Source: Agromyces sp. S2-1-8 (GTDB lineage: Bacteria; Actinomycetota; Actinomycetes; Actinomycetales; Microbacteriaceae). Taken from it: a DNA stretch of 64,000 bases. The position numbers and the translations under genes were made by a program. Every line of letters starts with the position of its first letter. Positions within the stretch are counted from its first letter, which is position 1. The stretch covers positions 1,240,001 through 1,304,000 of the forward strand of contig NZ_JAJOLP010000001.1 of NCBI RefSeq assembly GCF_021129215.1. The letters are read 5' to 3'. The notes under the pieces were generated by a model. The model was not told the DNA's origin and searched no databases. It saw only the letters and a list, made by a program, of their open reading frames with translations. Shown in pieces: positions 41,210 to 48,791 of the stretch.

Positions 41210-42940
41210 TCAGCGCACGTCGACGGTGATCTCGTGCAGGCCGGTGGCGCCGTCGGGCACGACCGGGCGTTCTTCCGCGGTCTGCAGCTCGCCGTCGGCG
41301 CCGGTCGCGCGTACCCGCAGCGTGTGGCTTCCGGACGAGGCATCCGGCCATGCGAAGCGCCACTGCACCCAGGTGTCGTCCGAGATCGCGGTGGCGAGTT
41401 CGGCCGGGCGCCACGCGCCCTCGTCGACCTGCACCTCGACGCCTTCGATGCCCGTGTGCTGGTGCCAGGCGACGCCGGCGACGACCACGTCGCCCGCCTC
41501 GACCGACTGTCCGCGCCGCGGCACGTCGATGCGCGACGAGAGCTTGATGGGGCCGTGGTCGCTCCAGCCGCGGTCGGTCCAGTACGCGCGCGCCCGGTCG
41601 AATCGCGTGACCTCGAGGTCGACGACCCACTTCGTGGCCGAGACGTAGCCGTAGAGGCCCGGCACGACCATGCGCACCGGGAAGCCATGCTCGATCGGCA
41701 GCGGCTCGCCGTTCATGCCGACGGCCAGGATCGCGTCGCGGTCGTCCTGCAGCACCTCGATCGGCGTCGAGGCCGTGAAGCCGTCTGAGCTGCGCGAGAG
41801 CACCATGTCGGCGTCCGGGAGCGGGCGCGCACGGGCGAGCAACTCGCGGATCGGGTAGCCGAGCCAGACCGCGTTGCCGATGAGATCGCCGCCGACCTCG
41901 TTCGAGACGCACGCGAGCGTCGCGACGCTCTCGGCGAGGGGGAGGGCGAGCAGCTCGTCCCAGGTGAGTTCGAACTCCTGCTCGACCATACCGTGCACGC
42001 GCAGCTTCCACTCGGCCGGGTCGAGCACGGGCACCGCGAGGGCCGTGTCGATGCGGTAGAAGTCGGCGTTCGGGGTGATGACCGGGGCGAGCCCGTCGAT
42101 GCCGAGGTCGGCGCCCGGCGGCACGGACGCCCTCGAGGTCGGCGTCGGCAGCCTGATCGCCTCGCGCACCGCCGTCACCGCCCGCCCGCCGGCCTGGATC
42201 GCAGCACCGCCGATGGCGGCGAGCGCGCCGATCACCGCGGCGCCACCCGCCCAGCCGAGGAACGCCCGTCGCGTCGTGCGGGTCCCCGAGGCGGGGACGG
42301 ATGTCTCGCGAGTGGTGGCTGGGGTGGCGGGGGCGAGTGCCTCGTGCGCGGTGGTTGGGGCCGTGGGGGCGGGCGTCTCGCGTGCGGCTGCTGGAGTGGC
42401 GGAAGCGGGCGTCTCGCCTGTGGCTGCTGGAGTGGCGGAAGCGGGCGTCTCCCCTGGGGCGGTCGAGGCGGGGCGCCGCGACGTCTCGACGCCGGCGACC
42501 GCGGCGAGCCGTCGCACGAGCACCCGCAGCGCCACCACGGCGGCCGCGCCCGCGACGAGCGACGGCACGACCGCGAGCATCGGCGCGTTCGCACGCGTCG
42601 CGGCGGCGACCGCCCCGGCGACGCCGAACACCGCGAAGACCGCGCTTCCCCACGGCGGCCGGCGTGACTCGAGGACGCCCGCACCGCACGCCGCGACGAG
42701 CAGCACGAGCACGATGCCGGTGACGAGGGCGAGCTTGTCGGCGGTGCCGAACAGGGCGATCGCGGCGTCCTTCGCCCACGGTGGCGCGAGATCGATCAGC
42801 GCGGACCCGATGACGACCACCGGCCCCGACTCGGGTGCGATCACCGCGGCGACGAGTTCGCCGAGGCCCGCGCCGAAGACCGCCGCCGCGGCACCCGCGG
42901 CCGCGGGGAGGAGCCATCCGGTCGACCGTGCGTCGCCCAT
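41210..42940 (-). CDS. Membrane-anchored molybdopterin oxidoreductase (sulfite-oxidase family)
   Basis: 576 residues. About four N-terminal helices (about 8-135), then a Thr/Pro/Ala-rich linker of 11-12-residue repeats (ETPASATPAA, about 155-210), then a twin-arginine motif TRRAFLGWAGG before another helix (about 216-240). The catalytic domain (about 265-480) has the sulfite-oxidase fold with the molybdenum Cys in ATLACVSNEVGGDLIGNA and GLYGYVSATKWV; a C-terminal Mo-co dimerisation domain (about 480-576) follows (IDVPRRGQSVEAGDVVVAGVAWHQ). Substrate unknown. TACGCT lies six bases before ATG 42940 (leaderless). Confidence 0.88.
   Translation of the reverse strand: MGDARSTGWLLPAAAGAAAAVFGAGLGELVAAVIAPESGPVVVIGSALIDLAPPWAKDAAIALFGTADKLALVTGIVLVLLVAACGAGVLESRRPPWGSAVFAVFGVAGAVAAATRANAPMLAVVPSLVAGAAAVVALRVLVRRLAAVAGVETSRRPASTAPGETPASATPAATGETPASATPAAARETPAPTAPTTAHEALAPATPATTRETSVPASGTRTTRRAFLGWAGGAAVIGALAAIGGAAIQAGGRAVTAVREAIRLPTPTSRASVPPGADLGIDGLAPVITPNADFYRIDTALAVPVLDPAEWKLRVHGMVEQEFELTWDELLALPLAESVATLACVSNEVGGDLIGNAVWLGYPIRELLARARPLPDADMVLSRSSDGFTASTPIEVLQDDRDAILAVGMNGEPLPIEHGFPVRMVVPGLYGYVSATKWVVDLEVTRFDRARAYWTDRGWSDHGPIKLSSRIDVPRRGQSVEAGDVVVAGVAWHQHTGIEGVEVQVDEGAWRPAELATAISDDTWVQWRFAWPDASSGSHTLRVRATGADGELQTAEERPVVPDGATGLHEITVDVR
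42369..42440. repeat. 36-bp tandem repeat in the linker of the oxidoreductase
   Basis: Two nearly identical 36-bp units at 42369-42404 and 42405-42440 (starting GCGGGCGTCTCGC), a partial third from 42441, and more diverged units down to about 42290. They encode the ETPASATPAA-type linker in frame, so unit gain or loss would change linker length without a frameshift. Confidence 0.8.
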
Positions 42941-42988
42941 GAGGCCAGCGTACGCGGCGGGGCAGGGTGCGCGCCGAGTCTTCGCCGT

Positions 42989-43065
42989 GGTCGCGAAACG
43001 GTGCTGCGCGCCGAGTCGACGGACGGAGCTGCGGTCTCGATACCGCGCTGCGCGCCTACTCGGCC
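42989..43065. repeat. Two dispersed GGTCTCGATACC repeats, one degenerate
   Basis: Degenerate copy GGTCGCGAAACGGTGCTGCG at 42989-43022 and a good copy starting GGTCTCGATACCGCGCTGCG at 43033-43065. The latter contains the stop codon (43056-43058) of the 43056-43763 hydrolase, giving it the C-terminus PSAE. Confidence 0.7.
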
Positions 43066-43763
43066 GACGGGACGTGCGCGCGCACGAACGAGGCCGCGCG
43101 CTCCGCGAGCGACGCACCGATCTCGGCCGCGGGGCGCTTCGCGCCCTTCACCTCGAACGAGTGGTTGGCCCCGTCGATCCACTCGACGACGGCGTTCGGC
43201 CCCACCCGCTCCGCGACCGCGTCGAGCTGCTCGTTCGGAATCGCGAACGGGTCGTTGCGCCCCTGCAGGAACAGCATCGGCATCGTGATGCCCGGCAGGT
43301 GCTCGTCGCGCGGCTTGTCGGCCTTGCCCGGTGCGTGCAGCGGGTACCCGAGGAACACGAGCCCCGAGGCATCCATGCCCGAGGCGACGGCCATCGAGGC
43401 CATGCGCCCGCCGAACGACTTGCCCGCTGCCCAGACCGGCTCGCCCGCACGCCCGGCCTGCACGGCCAGCTCGCCGGCGACCCCCATGACCGTTCGCCAC
43501 GCCGCGATCGCGGCGGGCGGCCGGTCGGGGAAGCGGCGTCCGGCCTCGCGATACGCGAAGTTGAAGCGCAGGGTCGAGAATCCGTCGGCGTTCAGCGCCC
43601 GCGTGAAGCCCGACATGAACGGATGATCCATGCCTGCGCCCGCGCCGTGCGCGACGACGATCGTGGCCGAGGCATCGCCGCCGGCCGGGCGCGCGTAGAC
43701 GCCCGAGACCGCGGTGCCGTCGAGGTCGATCGAGATCGCCTGCTCGAGGTCGGTGAGGCTCAT
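43056..43763 (-). CDS. Alpha/beta-hydrolase family protein (dienelactone-hydrolase-like/KANL3-Tex30 type)
   Basis: 235 residues. Strand ATIVVAHGAGAGMDHPFM (about 33-50), nucleophile elbow GKSFGGRM with Ser 116, acid in LQGRNDPFAIP and His in DGANHSFEV. This GAGAGMDHPF/GKSFGGRM pattern marks a conserved small cytosolic hydrolase family of unknown substrate. ATG 43763 overlaps the stop of the upstream membrane-protein gene by four bases. The final codons lie in a dispersed repeat. Confidence 0.88.
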   Translation of the reverse strand: MSLTDLEQAISIDLDGTAVSGVYARPAGGDASATIVVAHGAGAGMDHPFMSGFTRALNADGFSTLRFNFAYREAGRRFPDRPPAAIAAWRTVMGVAGELAVQAGRAGEPVWAAGKSFGGRMASMAVASGMDASGLVFLGYPLHAPGKADKPRDEHLPGITMPMLFLQGRNDPFAIPNEQLDAVAERVGPNAVVEWIDGANHSFEVKGAKRPAAEIGASLAERAASFVRAHVPSAE

Positions 43764-44896
43764 GAGCCCAGCCCTTCGAAGATGCCGCCGATGCCCTCGA
43801 TCACCGAACCGGTGCCGTCGACGAGGTCGCCGACCACGGCGGTCAGCTCGAGCACGCCGCCCGCGGCGTCGATCGCGGCGGCCACCTCCGCGGTGACGTC
43901 GACGAGGTCTCCGAGCGTGTCGACGTTCGTGTGCGCGAGCGTGTCGGCCTCGAGGCGGAGCTTCGCGAGCCACTCCCGTTCGAGGCCGAACAGCACGGCG
44001 TACGGCAGCAGGCGCTCATGCAGGTGGAAGCGCTCGAGCTGCGCGGATGCCTCGGGGTCGGCGCCGATCGACGGCCCGCCGCCGATCGACCCGGCCGGGG
44101 CGTCGGCGCGGAGCTCCGCTCCGCTCGGCGACTGCAGCACGCGGAGCCGGTCGGCCTCGGCGACCTCGAGGTAGCGGCGAAGTCCGGCGAGGTGCTCGCG
44201 ATGCGGGAGCGACGGCGGCAGGTACCGTCGCCACGAGGCCGGGGTGACGAAGATCGTCGCGATCGTCACGGCCACGGCCGCGAGCGTGGCGAAGAACGCG
44301 GTCCAGTCGCCCGCGATGAGCGTGAACACGAGCAGCAGCGCTTCGACGAGCATGCCGAGGTAGGCGAGCACGGTCAGGGTCGTGCCGGGCCAGGTGACGC
44401 GCCGGTCGCCGACGAGTCCCTCGCGCGCGAGCGCGAGCTCGGTGAACGTCATGAGCGTCTTCAGCCGCCCGGCCAGCGCCCTGCGGTCGGCCGAGAAGCG
44501 GCGCAGGCGTGCGCCCGTGTGCTCGGGGCCGAACAGCACCTCGAGCAAGGCGGTGTCGGCGGTGGTGAGCCGTGCGCCGTCGGTGAGCTCCACGCCGATC
44601 GGCTCCCGGGAGCGGGAACCGGACGCGCCGCCCGCCGTGCCCGCAGCCGACGCGCCCGCCGTGCCGGCGATGAGCCGCACCTTGCGCTTGACCGCGAGGT
44701 CGATGAGCGCCGCCGCGGCGGCCCGCTTGTCGGCGTCGGCGAGCACCGCATCGCGGAGCAGCGTCGTGCCGCGCTCGGGCGCGTACTGCACGACGCGGGC
44801 CGTCACGGGCTGCGCGGCGAACGCGCGTGCGACGAGCCCGAGCACCAGGATGAGGCACGCGGGCACGATCGCGAGCAGGATGACGGCGGTGAGCAC
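43760..44896 (-). CDS. DUF2207-like membrane protein
   Basis: 378 residues. One N-terminal helix (about 2-24), a cytosolic winged-helix-like region (TTLLRDAVLADADKRAAAAALIDLAVKRKVRL and DTALLEVLFG), two helices (about 170-215), then a cytosolic domain with PASWRRYLPPSLPHREHLAGLRRYLEVAEADRL and RLLPYAVLFGLEREW, all typical of the C-terminal half of DUF2207 (YciQ-like) proteins; the N-terminal extracellular domain of that family is missing. A glycine-rich helical tail ends the protein. GTG 44896 has TAGACT six bases upstream (leaderless). Confidence 0.78.
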   Translation of the reverse strand: MLTAVILLAIVPACLILVLGLVARAFAAQPVTARVVQYAPERGTTLLRDAVLADADKRAAAAALIDLAVKRKVRLIAGTAGASAAGTAGGASGSRSREPIGVELTDGARLTTADTALLEVLFGPEHTGARLRRFSADRRALAGRLKTLMTFTELALAREGLVGDRRVTWPGTTLTVLAYLGMLVEALLLVFTLIAGDWTAFFATLAAVAVTIATIFVTPASWRRYLPPSLPHREHLAGLRRYLEVAEADRLRVLQSPSGAELRADAPAGSIGGGPSIGADPEASAQLERFHLHERLLPYAVLFGLEREWLAKLRLEADTLAHTNVDTLGDLVDVTAEVAAAIDAAGGVLELTAVVGDLVDGTGSVIEGIGGIFEGLGS

Positions 44897-44997
44897 GCGC
44901 CCAGTCTAGGGATCATCGAGTTCCCGGCCGAGCGGTCGGAAGGCGACGCGCGGGCCGGCTGCCGGGGATGTCGGCGGGGCGGCGTAGCTTGACTGCC

Positions 44998-45216
44998 ATG
45001 ACGAACCAGCTGCAGACCGAAGCCCCGCGCGAGGCGCTCGACGAGCCGTGCCCCCGGTGCGGTTCGGCCGCCGTGCGTGCGATCGTCTACGGCCCGCTCG
45101 ACCTCGCGGTCGAGGCCGAGACCGTCGACCCGTTCCTCACCGACGACGCTCCGATCTTCGACTGCCGCGACTGCGGGTTCGAGTGGGGCCTCGCCGTGCG
45201 CGACCTGCTCGCCTGA
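44998..45216 (+). CDS. Small zinc-ribbon protein
   Basis: 72 residues with two Cys pairs, CPRC (about 18-21) and CRDC (about 56-59), spaced as a zinc ribbon; no other domain. Role unknown, perhaps protein- or RNA-binding. TAGCTT lies seven bases before ATG 44998, no ribosome site. Divergent from the DUF2207 gene, with start codons about 100 bp apart. Confidence 0.75.
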   Translation: MTNQLQTEAPREALDEPCPRCGSAAVRAIVYGPLDLAVEAETVDPFLTDDAPIFDCRDCGFEWGLAVRDLLA

Positions 45217-45228
45217 GCCGCAACCGTC

Positions 45229-45269
45229 GGTCGAGTAGCGCGCGACGAAGGAGCACGCGTATCGAGACC
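45229..45269. repeat. Dispersed GGTCGAGTAGCG...CGTATCGAGACC repeat, full copy
   Basis: 41-bp copy with both ends well preserved (GGTCGAGTAGCGCGCGACGA at the left, CGTATCGAGACC at the right), the best example in the window. It lies between convergent genes and does not overlap either. Confidence 0.8.
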
Positions 45270-45289
45270 ACTCGATCGACCGGCGACCC

Positions 45290-48217
45290 CTACCAGCCTT
45301 CGCCGAGCACCCGGTCGAGCATCTCGACGAAGAACTCGGCCGACTCGGGTTCGACGCACAGCGGCGGCTTCGTCTTCAGCACGTTCTGGTGGTCGCCCGT
45401 GGGCTGCATGACGACCCCGAGCTCGAGCAGCCGATCGCAGATCGCGCGCGTCTCGTCGGTCGCCGGTTCGAGCGTCTCGCGGTCGCGCACGAACTCGACG
45501 CCGAGGTACAGGCCGAGCCCGTGCACGGCGCCGATGAGCGGGTGCCGTTCGGCGAGCTCCTCGAGCATCCGCTTGAGGTAGGCGCCGGTCGACGCCGCGT
45601 TCTGCTGCAGCCCCATCTGCTCGTACGCGTCGAGCACCGTGAGCCCGGCGATCGACGAGGCCGGGCTGCCGCCAGTCGACGAGAAGAAGTACCCCTGCGT
45701 GCGGAACCGCGCCGCGATCTCGCGCGTCGTGATCACCGCGCCGAGCGGATACCCGTTGCCCATCGCCTTCGCGACGGCGACGACGTCGGGCACCACGCCC
45801 TGCTGCTCGAAGCCCCAGAACCACTCGCCGAGGCGCCCGTAGCCGGCCTGCACCTCGTCGGCGATCGCGAGCCCGCCCGCCTCCCGCACGGCGGCGTACA
45901 CCTCGGCGAGATAGCCGTCGGGCAGGGGGATGCCTCCGGCGTTGCCGTAGAACGTCTCCGCGATGAACGCGGCCGGGGGCCGGCCCGAGTCCGCGAGCTC
46001 GCGGATCCGCGCCGCGGCCTCGGGCGCGTAGCGCGCGGCATCCGCCCCGCGGTACCGGCCGCGGAACGAGTTCGGCGCCTCGACGGCGTGCACCCAGTCG
46101 GGGCGCGTCTCGAGCGCGTTCGGGTTGTCGGCCGTCGAGGTCGAGACGGCGTCGGAGCCGTAGGTCCAGCCGTGGTAGGCCTCGAGCACGCTCACGACGT
46201 CGCGCCGGCCGGTCGCGGCGAGCGCGACGCGGATCGCGAGGTCGGCGGCCTCCGACCCCGAGTTCACGAGGAACACGGTGTCGAGCGGATCGGGCAGGAG
46301 TCCGGCGAGCCGCTCGGAGAACTCGACGACCGCCTCGTAGTTGAACCGCGAGTTCGTGTTGAGCCGGCGCAGCTGCCGGTGCACCGCGTCGGCGAGGCCG
46401 ACGTGGCCGTGACCGAGCGGCGTCACGTTGTTGACCATGTCGAGGTAGACGCGCGCGTCTGTGTCGGCGAGGTGCTCGCGCCAACCGCGCTCGATCTGCG
46501 GCGGGGCCTCGTAGTAGTGCTCCTGCACCTCGGCGAAGGCCGCGTTGCGCCGCCCGATGAGCGACTCGCGGTCGGTCGAGTCGGCGCGCGGCTCGCTATC
46601 GAGACCCAGCATCGGCGCCGGATCGAGCGTCACCGCGAGCCATCCCGCGGCGTACTCGGGCCGCACGAGGTGCGGCGTGCCGGCGCGGCCGAGCCGCACC
46701 CGGACGCGCGTGCGCGCGGGCACGATCCAGTCGCCGTCGGCGTCCTGCGTCGCACCCTCGACGACGAGGTGCTCGGATGCCTCGAGCCGTTGCGGTTCGG
46801 CGTACCAGACGTCGATGCCGACCGGCACCGTCGCGGGCGAGGCCTGCGAGAGGGTGCGGCTCGCGGTCAGTCGGGGCGTGCCGCGGTCGAGCCAGGCCGC
46901 CGACGCACCGGCGTCGAGGGCCTCGAGCGCGAGTCGCGCCTCGAGCGCCTCGCCGTCGAGCCACGCACCGCCGTCGGCGGCCTCGGCGAACACCGACACG
47001 TCGAGCCGCGCCGGCGAGGCGGTCGCAGTCCCCTTCGAAGATCTCGGCGGGAGCCGGTGCTCGCGTGCGGGCCCGTCGTGCGTTCGTGCGCCGAGATCGA
47101 CCTGCGGCGAATCGTGAACCCCGAGCGCATCGGCGATGACCGCCGTCATCACGTCGGCCGGCACCGAGGTCGCCTGCTCGAAGATGCGCCATTCGCGGTC
47201 GAGAGCCGACCGCGCGTAGTCGTTCGACTCGCCGTCGAGCTGCACCTGGTGCTCGCCGCTCACGACGAGCACGGCGCCACGCAGCACGACGAGCGGCCAG
47301 AGCGCGGCGACCTCGGCGGGTGCGAGCGGGCGCAGCGCGTGGAACGCGCGCACCGCGGGCAGTACCGAGACGGGTTCGGCGCCGGCATGGTGCAGCACCG
47401 ACGAGATCGTGATCGCGAGCTCGCCGACGGCCCAGCTGCGGGTGACGTCGCCGAAGTCGATCATGCCGTCGGGCATCCGCCGGCCGCCCTCGACGCGGCA
47501 GACCACGTTGTCGTCGGTGAGGTCGAGGTGCACCGCCTGCTGCGGCAGTTCGTCGGCGAGGGCGGCGACGGTGCGCCAGGCCTCGCGGGCGGCGCGCTGC
47601 ACGAGCTCGCGCCGGTAGTGGTCGGGGTGATGCGGCGCGAGCAGTTCGACGACGCGGTCGGCGAAGCGCGGATCCCACTGCAGCGCCCGGTCGAGCCCGG
47701 CGTGGTCGAGGTCGGCGAGCGCGAGGCTCGCCGTCGCGGCGAGTTCGCCCATGCGGGCGACGACTGCGGGGGCGAGATAGGCGTCGCCCGTGAGCGTGCC
47801 GCCGCCCAGGAACTCGAGCAGTCGCACCGCGAGTGGTCCCGCGCTCGTGTCGGCGACGACGGAGCGCGGCCGCCCGTCGGCGTCCTTCGTGGTCGTCGCG
47901 ACGCGGACGCCCGCCATTCGACCGCCCGACCCGTCGGCGATGCGCTCGGCCGCGGCATCCTGCGCGGCGAGCTCGGCCGCCGTGAAGGCGGGGTTCGTGA
48001 TCTTCACGACGCCGAGGGGGGCGCCGCCGTCGGCGGCGGCGTCGGCCGCGGCATCCCGAGCCAGGAAGTTCTGGTCCTGCTGGCTGCCGAGGGATTCGAG
48101 TTCGACGTCGAGCCCCCACTCGGCGGCGACGATGCCGCGCACCTCGTCGACCGGCAGCGCCGGCGCAGGCAGCTCGCCGACCGAGAAGAAGTCGAATCCG
48201 GTCGGTTCAGCGGTCAT
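45290..48217 (-). CDS. Fused APH-type kinase and class III aminotransferase/phospho-lyase
   Basis: 975 residues. N-terminal about 20-345: aminoglycoside-phosphotransferase/hydroxylysine-kinase-like domain with HLDLTDDNVV (catalytic loop) and MIDFGDV (metal Asp). Middle about 360-545: unassigned domain, mostly strands. C-terminal about 550-975: fold-type I class III aminotransferase with NSGSEAADLAIR, DEVQAGYGRLG and the PLP Lys in VVAVAKAMGNGYPLG. Related enzymes are hydroxylysine kinases and ethanolamine-phosphate or phosphohydroxylysine phospho-lyases, so one chain may phosphorylate and then eliminate phosphate from an amino alcohol. GGAGAGG precedes ATG. Confidence 0.85.
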   Translation of the reverse strand: MTAEPTGFDFFSVGELPAPALPVDEVRGIVAAEWGLDVELESLGSQQDQNFLARDAAADAAADGGAPLGVVKITNPAFTAAELAAQDAAAERIADGSGGRMAGVRVATTTKDADGRPRSVVADTSAGPLAVRLLEFLGGGTLTGDAYLAPAVVARMGELAATASLALADLDHAGLDRALQWDPRFADRVVELLAPHHPDHYRRELVQRAAREAWRTVAALADELPQQAVHLDLTDDNVVCRVEGGRRMPDGMIDFGDVTRSWAVGELAITISSVLHHAGAEPVSVLPAVRAFHALRPLAPAEVAALWPLVVLRGAVLVVSGEHQVQLDGESNDYARSALDREWRIFEQATSVPADVMTAVIADALGVHDSPQVDLGARTHDGPAREHRLPPRSSKGTATASPARLDVSVFAEAADGGAWLDGEALEARLALEALDAGASAAWLDRGTPRLTASRTLSQASPATVPVGIDVWYAEPQRLEASEHLVVEGATQDADGDWIVPARTRVRVRLGRAGTPHLVRPEYAAGWLAVTLDPAPMLGLDSEPRADSTDRESLIGRRNAAFAEVQEHYYEAPPQIERGWREHLADTDARVYLDMVNNVTPLGHGHVGLADAVHRQLRRLNTNSRFNYEAVVEFSERLAGLLPDPLDTVFLVNSGSEAADLAIRVALAATGRRDVVSVLEAYHGWTYGSDAVSTSTADNPNALETRPDWVHAVEAPNSFRGRYRGADAARYAPEAAARIRELADSGRPPAAFIAETFYGNAGGIPLPDGYLAEVYAAVREAGGLAIADEVQAGYGRLGEWFWGFEQQGVVPDVVAVAKAMGNGYPLGAVITTREIAARFRTQGYFFSSTGGSPASSIAGLTVLDAYEQMGLQQNAASTGAYLKRMLEELAERHPLIGAVHGLGLYLGVEFVRDRETLEPATDETRAICDRLLELGVVMQPTGDHQNVLKTKPPLCVEPESAEFFVEMLDRVLGEGW

Positions 48218-48344
48218 CGTCGGCCCTCTCCTGCGCGGCGCTCGCGGCGTGCTCGTCGTGCGGCGGATGCGGGGCGCACGAACCGGCCCCGTGGCATCCG
48301 CTTACGACCCTAGACGCCCGCCGCGGTTGACGCGCAGACCTCGT

Positions 48345-48623
48345 TCACACCGCCGCCCGCGCCCACACGACGGCGGCGATGACGCGCCGATTCTCGTCGG
48401 GGCAGCGCAGTAGTCCGAGCTTCGAGAAGATCGAGCGCACGTGCGACTCGACCGTGCGCTCCGAGAGGAAGAGGCCGGCCGCGATCGCGGCGTTCGAGGC
48501 ACCGCACGCGAGCGCGCGCAGCACGGTCAGCTCGCCGGCGGTGAGTGAGGCGAGGTCGGGTACGCGGGCGTCGATCCAGTCGAACTCCGCATTGGTGGTG
48601 TCGGGGGCGAGTAGCTGCCGCAT
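48345..48623 (-). CDS. Small orphan LuxR-type DNA-binding protein
   Basis: 92 residues, almost only a LuxR/NarL helix-turn-helix (about 25-85): LTAGELTVLRALACGASNAAIAAGLFLSERTVESHVRSIFSKLG. No receiver or ligand domain. ATG 48623 follows GAAGGAG at seven bases, so it is a real gene and not the end of the neighbouring large regulator, whose own stop lies 169 bp away. It may compete with or modulate that regulator; inference. Confidence 0.75.
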   Translation of the reverse strand: MRQLLAPDTTNAEFDWIDARVPDLASLTAGELTVLRALACGASNAAIAAGLFLSERTVESHVRSIFSKLGLLRCPDENRRVIAAVVWARAAV

Positions 48624-48791
48624 TGGGGCACTCCTTCGGGGTGCGGCAACCCTCGGCGAGGCGCGACCGTCGGGCAACGGTCGTACGGGGAGCCGGCTCG
48701 TCGAGGTGCTCGCCGACAAGATTACGGATGCCTCGTGCCGGCGCCCTACGTAGTCGGGTACGTAAATCGGGGCGATGCGCTCGCGGCGTCG

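Noticed and set aside
40242..42917. One long leftward frame joining the RHH protein to upstream sequence
   Set aside because: The frame only runs through the octad array and an off-frame part of the oxidoreductase; GAGGAA plus ATG at 40802 marks the true start.
45389..48313. Rightward open frame of 974 codons opposite the kinase-aminotransferase gene
   Set aside because: Low-complexity Arg/Val/Asp product without domains; the minus strand has clear kinase and PLP motifs.
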